Translations under genes and position numbers: made by a program
Source: Candidatus Kuenenia stuttgartensis
Lineage (GTDB): Bacteria > Bacteroidota > Bacteroidia > Flavobacteriales_D > Crocinitomicaceae
Length of the DNA stretch: 10,651 nt
Assembly (NCBI GenBank): GCA_943326025.2
Contig: CALPRR020000077.1
Span: 1 to 10,651 of the forward strand
Direction of reading: 5' to 3'
Shown here: piece by piece, positions 6,778 to 10,651 of the stretch
Layout of the letters: each line of letters starts with the position of its first letter
How positions within the stretch are numbered: position 1 is the stretch's first letter
Notes under the pieces: generated by a model
What the model saw: the letters and a program-made list of their open reading frames with translations, nothing else
What the model was told of the DNA's origin: nothing
Databases searched by the model: none

Positions 6778-8034
6778 TTATTTTGTGTCGTCTGCTAATT
6801 GTCTATCTTTTCCAAGTGTGAATCTAAGTGAAAAACGCAAGGTGTTCGCTAGCGGACTGCTTTTTCCATTTATAGCTAATAAATAAGATACGTCAATTCC
6901 AAATTTATTATACTTTAAACCAACACCGATGTTTGCATATTTACGATTTCCTTTGTTTTTACTTTCATAGAAGAAACCGCTTCGAATAGCAAAAAGATTA
7001 TTATACCAATATTCTAATCCAGTACAAATATTAATTTCTGAAAGTTCTTCTTTTAATCTAGAATTTTTAACAACTTGATATGTACCATCAGAATTCTTGA
7101 TAAAGTTTCCACTATCATCTTTAGCTAAAGCACCAGGAGCGTCATTGAATGATTGAGTTATTCCTGAAATAATCCCAACATTATTATCTTTTCCAGCAAC
7201 CATTACTCCATTGTTATCATATAATGGTGGAGTTGGAACTAATAATTTTTGAAATTCTAATGCAATTGCAACATTATTGTATTTATCTAATTCTGCTTTG
7301 AATGAATTGGCAATTTTCCAGTTCATTGGAATGAAATCACGCTGAGTTGAACTGGAAGAATAATTTACCTTGTTTCCAATATTATTAAATGTTGTAGCAA
7401 ATGTGTATACTCCATTTGTGTTTCCAATTTTAGCATCATCATTGTAATAGGTAAAAGAAATGTCAGTAGCTCCAGCAATAGCAGGTTTAGTACTAACCCC
7501 GCCAACAACTAATCCACCTGTTAAGTTAGAATAAGCAAATTTCCCATTTAAACCAACACTTAATCTTGGACTTAATTTAAATGCATAACCACCTGTAAAT
7601 TCCCATTCACTTGGTTTGTCTTGTCTGGTTACATTTCCTGTAGCATCAGTAAAAGTAATTGCTCCTAAACTAAAATATCTCAATGAACCGCCTATTGCAT
7701 GTTTTTCGCTTAATCTTTTGTATCCTGAAAGATAGGATATGCTCATATCGCTTGTTAATTGTCTTAGCCAAGGGGTATAAGAAACACCTATTTCTGAAGG
7801 GTCTTTTGCAAAACTCAACATTGAGGTATTCCAATAAATCGAATTACAAGAAGCACTTAAACTAGTTCCTGCATCGCCCATCCCTCCAGCTCTTGAGTCT
7901 GGTGTGATTGACATAAATGGGAGAGCTGTTGTAATAGTGTTTAATTGTAATAAGCTTTCTTTGTCTGTAGATTGTGAGAAATTAAATCCAATAAAAGAAG
8001 TTAAAAAAAGTATTAAAGCAAAATATTGTTTCAT
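6778..8034 (-). CDS. porV: Type IX secretion system outer membrane shuttle protein PorV (LptO)
   Basis: This is a 418-residue outer-membrane beta-barrel of the FadL/OmpP1 group. A signal peptide (about 1-20, ending FNFSQ) precedes the PorV hallmark MSITPDSRAGGMGDAG (41-56) and the YWNTSML segment (67-73; usually written HWNPAKL in relatives). Alternating amphipathic strands continue to the C-terminus. PorV collects cargo from the SprA/Sov translocon by binding its C-terminal domain, then delivers it to the PorU sortase in the attachment complex. The ATG at 8034 gives a standard signal peptide. porU lies 58 bp upstream and ispF 4 bp downstream on the same strand. A perfect -7 box in the upstream gap suggests an additional promoter. 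The identification rests on the N-terminal hallmark plus the porU neighbour. Confidence 0.95.
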   Translation of the reverse strand: MKQYFALILFLTSFIGFNFSQSTDKESLLQLNTITTALPFMSITPDSRAGGMGDAGTSLSASCNSIYWNTSMLSFAKDPSEIGVSYTPWLRQLTSDMSISYLSGYKRLSEKHAIGGSLRYFSLGAITFTDATGNVTRQDKPSEWEFTGGYAFKLSPRLSVGLNGKFAYSNLTGGLVVGGVSTKPAIAGATDISFTYYNDDAKIGNTNGVYTFATTFNNIGNKVNYSSSSTQRDFIPMNWKIANSFKAELDKYNNVAIALEFQKLLVPTPPLYDNNGVMVAGKDNNVGIISGITQSFNDAPGALAKDDSGNFIKNSDGTYQVVKNSRLKEELSEINICTGLEYWYNNLFAIRSGFFYESKNKGNRKYANIGVGLKYNKFGIDVSYLLAINGKSSPLANTLRFSLRFTLGKDRQLADDTK

Positions 8035-8057
8035 TTCAATTTTATCTGTTGAGTTGT

Positions 8058-8065
8058 CAAATATA
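8058..8065 (-). promoter_or_regulatory. Possible -7 promoter box upstream of porV
   Basis: On the minus strand these bases read TATATTTG, a perfect TAnnTTTG match, 23 bp before the porV ATG. A start near 8050 would leave a leader of about 16 nt. No acceptable -33 box is found at 19-23 bp spacing, so this may be a weak internal promoter within the porU-porV-ispF operon, or chance in AT-rich DNA. Confidence 0.35.
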
Positions 8066-8092
8066 CGTAAAACGACAAATTTTATTGTATGA

Positions 8093-10651
8093 TTATTTTA
8101 ATAAAACCAATTTTTCTGTTTTTTCAGCAATTTCACCTGTAGAAGATTTTACAATTAATCTATAAATATAAACTCCTTTGGCTAACTGATCACCAAAATC
8201 ATCTTTCCCATCCCAATCGATTCCATTTGAACGGAAACCTATTGTATTTACTGTTTGATTGATTGTTTTTACTACTTTTCCTGAAATTGTAAAAATTTGA
8301 ATTTGCACCTCTAGTTCAGAACATACTTGATTGTGTTCAAAGAAAAATGAAGTCTTAGTAGTAAATGGATTAGGGTAATTTAATACATGGTCCAATGCAA
8401 TATTTTCCTTTACTTTAACAGTAAAATTAATTGAACTTTCAACTGAATTATTATTGATATCCCAAGCTTTCAATGTTAATTTATGTTCTCCAGCAGGAAT
8501 CTCAGGGAAGGTATAAGTTACCTGTCCTTTTTGGTAAGAATCTAAATCTGCGGTGTAGTAATTATTTAATATGATTGGATTTGCTGTTTCATTATCAAGA
8601 ATAGCAGTTATGTCATGTCCAATTCCATTTCCTACTGTATTAATACCATTATCATCTTCAATTTTCGCAAACAAAGTTGGAGTTTCATTTGTGATACCTC
8701 CATCAGCAAATCTTTCTTCGTTCAGATACATCTTGATTGTTGGTGCTTGATTATCTTCAATTCCATTTGGGTCAATTCCACCGATAATAATCCTTTGATC
8801 ATCACCGCCAGCATCATAATTGGATATTAAATCAGTTGTATTAGCATAGTAGCTAATTTTTCCTAAACCATAACTGTAGTTGATGTCTTTTGGTGTTATA
8901 AATGAAAAAGAAAAATATCCATTTTTGACACTTACTTGTCCTTTAAAGATTGCATTTTTTTGTAACTCAAAAGGTATAATAGGTGAGCTTAAATCTTGTC
9001 CTAAGGTAGATAGTGCTTTTGGTTTATCAAAAATAGTTGGGCTCAAGATACCATTAAAGTTTGAAATGATATTGTTATTCATATCTGTTAAATGGCCTTT
9101 AATTGTTACTTTACTTAAAGCTTTTATTGTATCGATTTGAATACTAGGAGATAGTGAATTAATACTGTCTGTTACCACTTTCATTGTTGGAAGGGCAATT
9201 TTTAATGCAGGATCGCCAATTAATGTAAAACAGCGTTTGTTTTCAGAAGGTGAAGCTAAATTTTTAGTGTTTTTAATTATTTCACCGAATGTTTGAGGTT
9301 GATAATTCAAGTCTCTATTGAAAACTGTTTCATAAAATTTATTGATAATATCTGTATTAATAGAAATATAAATTGATCGTGTAGTAGTCATTAATGCAAT
9401 TGATGAACCACTTGGATTTAAAGATGCCCACTCGCCTGCAGAAACTCGACTTGGATCGTCGAATTTTGTAAATTCACAAGTTGCAGAAACCAAAAGGTTT
9501 AGTTTGTTAATGTTATTCCAACTTTGAATTTGTGGAATAGTAATAACCCTTTCTTCAGCAACACCAACTTCACCACCGTGTCCAATATAATTAACTATAA
9601 GTGCACCATTTTGAACTCGATCAGTAATTGCATTAAATACATCTGGATATCTTTGACCGCCAGCTGATGTTACTTGAGTAAATGCATCAAGATATAATTT
9701 ATCACAATTCAAATCAGAATGATTTGCTTTTACATAGTTGTAATTTGGTTCAGCATCAATTGATACAAATTGTCCACTTTGCTCATCGTCAGAGATAAGA
9801 ACATATTTTTGTCTCCAATCTCCAAAAGTATTGTTTGAAGTTGATGAATTGCAACAGTTGGATGAAGAATATAAATTCGAACCATTTTTCATGTAATGTT
9901 CAATTTTATTTACTTGTTCAGCAGCAATTTGAGTGGAAGAAATTAATAGTCTTCCAACACCAATATCTACTAAATCTGCATCATCAAAAGAATCTGAATC
10001 ATCTAATAATCCATAGTAATCATCTGAAACCAATGCTGATATATGATTTTCAGAATTTAAAGCTTGAAAAGTAGGGACGTAATTATTATTGTTGGCAACT
10101 CTGTTTTTTGGGTCAAAAGTTCCATCACCAAAAAGTAATAGATATTTGGGAGCTGAATTTGAAATTATGAATGATCTGTCGTAAAACATTTTCATAAAAC
10201 GTTTTATGGCTGAAGGATCGAGCATCCCAGAACTAAATTCATTGTATACTTGTTCAGTTGTTACAACATGAACAGTTGTTCCATTAGAACGGTGAAGATT
10301 GGCAAGTCTGTTTGCTTCAGAAGTGAAATCTGGATGCGTAACGATTACATAATCGACTTGCGACAAGGCGTGAAGATTTTGATAACTTACATTACCAACT
10401 CTTTCAGGCGTGAAGAAATTTATTCCGTCACTTGAAACAAATTCTCTTAAACTATCTGTTTCTACTCTGAAAACAAAAGTTGAATTTGAATAGTTTCCAT
10501 TAATTTGAAAAGGTTGATGACGATTCGTAATATCCCAAACAAAACCGGAAGAATTAAAACTAGCAAGTGTGAATTCACTTATTTTTGAAGATCCAACAGA
10601 AAGTAAATCTCTAAAATTAAATTGATTACCATATTGCACTAAATTTCTTCT
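8093..10651 (-). CDS. porU: Type IX secretion system sortase PorU (C25 gingipain-like), 5'-partial
   Basis: The frame is open to the right edge, so the true start is outside; 852 residues are present, and PorU proteins are usually 1,100-1,300 long. The GTG at 10639 is an internal Val codon, used here as residue 1. A gingipain-type peptidase C25 domain covers about 95-485: YLLLFGDGTFDP (166-177), VSDDYYG (204-210), the catalytic His in YIGHGG (His354) and the catalytic Cys in SATCEF (Cys388). FTLIGDPALKI (471-481) closes it. Beta-rich Ig-like regions follow, then a CTD-type tail (about 749-848) with YPNPF at 755-759 and a FlgD-like DWDGKDDFG (808-816). PorU cleaves the CTD from T9SS cargo at the cell surface and attaches the cargo to anionic lipopolysaccharide; its own CTD is normally retained. 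porV follows after 58 bp. A Ser/Asn stretch with two adjacent cysteines (257-270) looks like a lineage-specific loop. Confidence 0.95.
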   Translation of the reverse strand, partial: RRNLVQYGNQFNFRDLLSVGSSKISEFTLASFNSSGFVWDITNRHQPFQINGNYSNSTFVFRVETDSLREFVSSDGINFFTPERVGNVSYQNLHALSQVDYVIVTHPDFTSEANRLANLHRSNGTTVHVVTTEQVYNEFSSGMLDPSAIKRFMKMFYDRSFIISNSAPKYLLLFGDGTFDPKNRVANNNNYVPTFQALNSENHISALVSDDYYGLLDDSDSFDDADLVDIGVGRLLISSTQIAAEQVNKIEHYMKNGSNLYSSSNCCNSSTSNNTFGDWRQKYVLISDDEQSGQFVSIDAEPNYNYVKANHSDLNCDKLYLDAFTQVTSAGGQRYPDVFNAITDRVQNGALIVNYIGHGGEVGVAEERVITIPQIQSWNNINKLNLLVSATCEFTKFDDPSRVSAGEWASLNPSGSSIALMTTTRSIYISINTDIINKFYETVFNRDLNYQPQTFGEIIKNTKNLASPSENKRCFTLIGDPALKIALPTMKVVTDSINSLSPSIQIDTIKALSKVTIKGHLTDMNNNIISNFNGILSPTIFDKPKALSTLGQDLSSPIIPFELQKNAIFKGQVSVKNGYFSFSFITPKDINYSYGLGKISYYANTTDLISNYDAGGDDQRIIIGGIDPNGIEDNQAPTIKMYLNEERFADGGITNETPTLFAKIEDDNGINTVGNGIGHDITAILDNETANPIILNNYYTADLDSYQKGQVTYTFPEIPAGEHKLTLKAWDINNNSVESSINFTVKVKENIALDHVLNYPNPFTTKTSFFFEHNQVCSELEVQIQIFTISGKVVKTINQTVNTIGFRSNGIDWDGKDDFGDQLAKGVYIYRLIVKSSTGEIAEKTEKLVLLK

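Noticed and set aside
10637..10639. GTG as the true start of porU
   Set aside because: The frame continues to the window edge without a stop, there is no signal peptide after the GTG, and PorU is normally several hundred residues longer at the N-terminus.

Overview
The window is AT-rich DNA from a Bacteroidota genome, most likely Flavobacteriales; I cannot fix the genus. Three things support this. It carries the type IX secretion system (T9SS) genes porU and porV, which are confined to this phylum. Its first gene encodes a protein ending in a T9SS type A sorting domain. A Bacteroidota-style -7 promoter box (TAnnTTTG) occurs in two upstream regions. No mobile element, CRISPR array, tRNA or rRNA was found.

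Layout from left to right. (1) Positions 1-1693, + strand: the 3' part of a secreted CocE/NonD-type serine hydrolase with a T9SS tail. (2) Positions 1705-3828, - strand: tex, an RNA-binding S1 protein, converging on the hydrolase with only 11 bp between the stops. (3) Positions 3829-3980: a divergent promoter region. (4) Positions 3981-6218, + strand: four closely spaced genes, namely an RlpA-like cell-wall protein, a small lipoprotein cytochrome c, a class III (CaiB-type) CoA-transferase, and a GNAT acetyltransferase whose start overlaps the end of the transferase gene. (5) Positions 6219-6281: a convergent junction made of heptad repeats. (6) Positions 10651-6282, - strand: porU (5' end outside the window), porV and ispF, reading leftward.

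Functional links. PorU is the cell-surface sortase of the T9SS, and PorV is the outer-membrane shuttle that brings cargo to it. The hydrolase at the other end of the window carries the tail this machinery recognises, so machine and probable client lie within 10 kb, although nothing shows they are co-regulated. ispF (isoprenoid MEP pathway) follows porV by 4 bp and is probably co-transcribed with it.

The most unusual signal is non-coding. Both convergent gene junctions consist of short tandem repeats with a strict 7-bp period, and in both cases the repeat runs into the last codons of the minus-strand gene. I see no clearly new protein system; the genes belong to known families.
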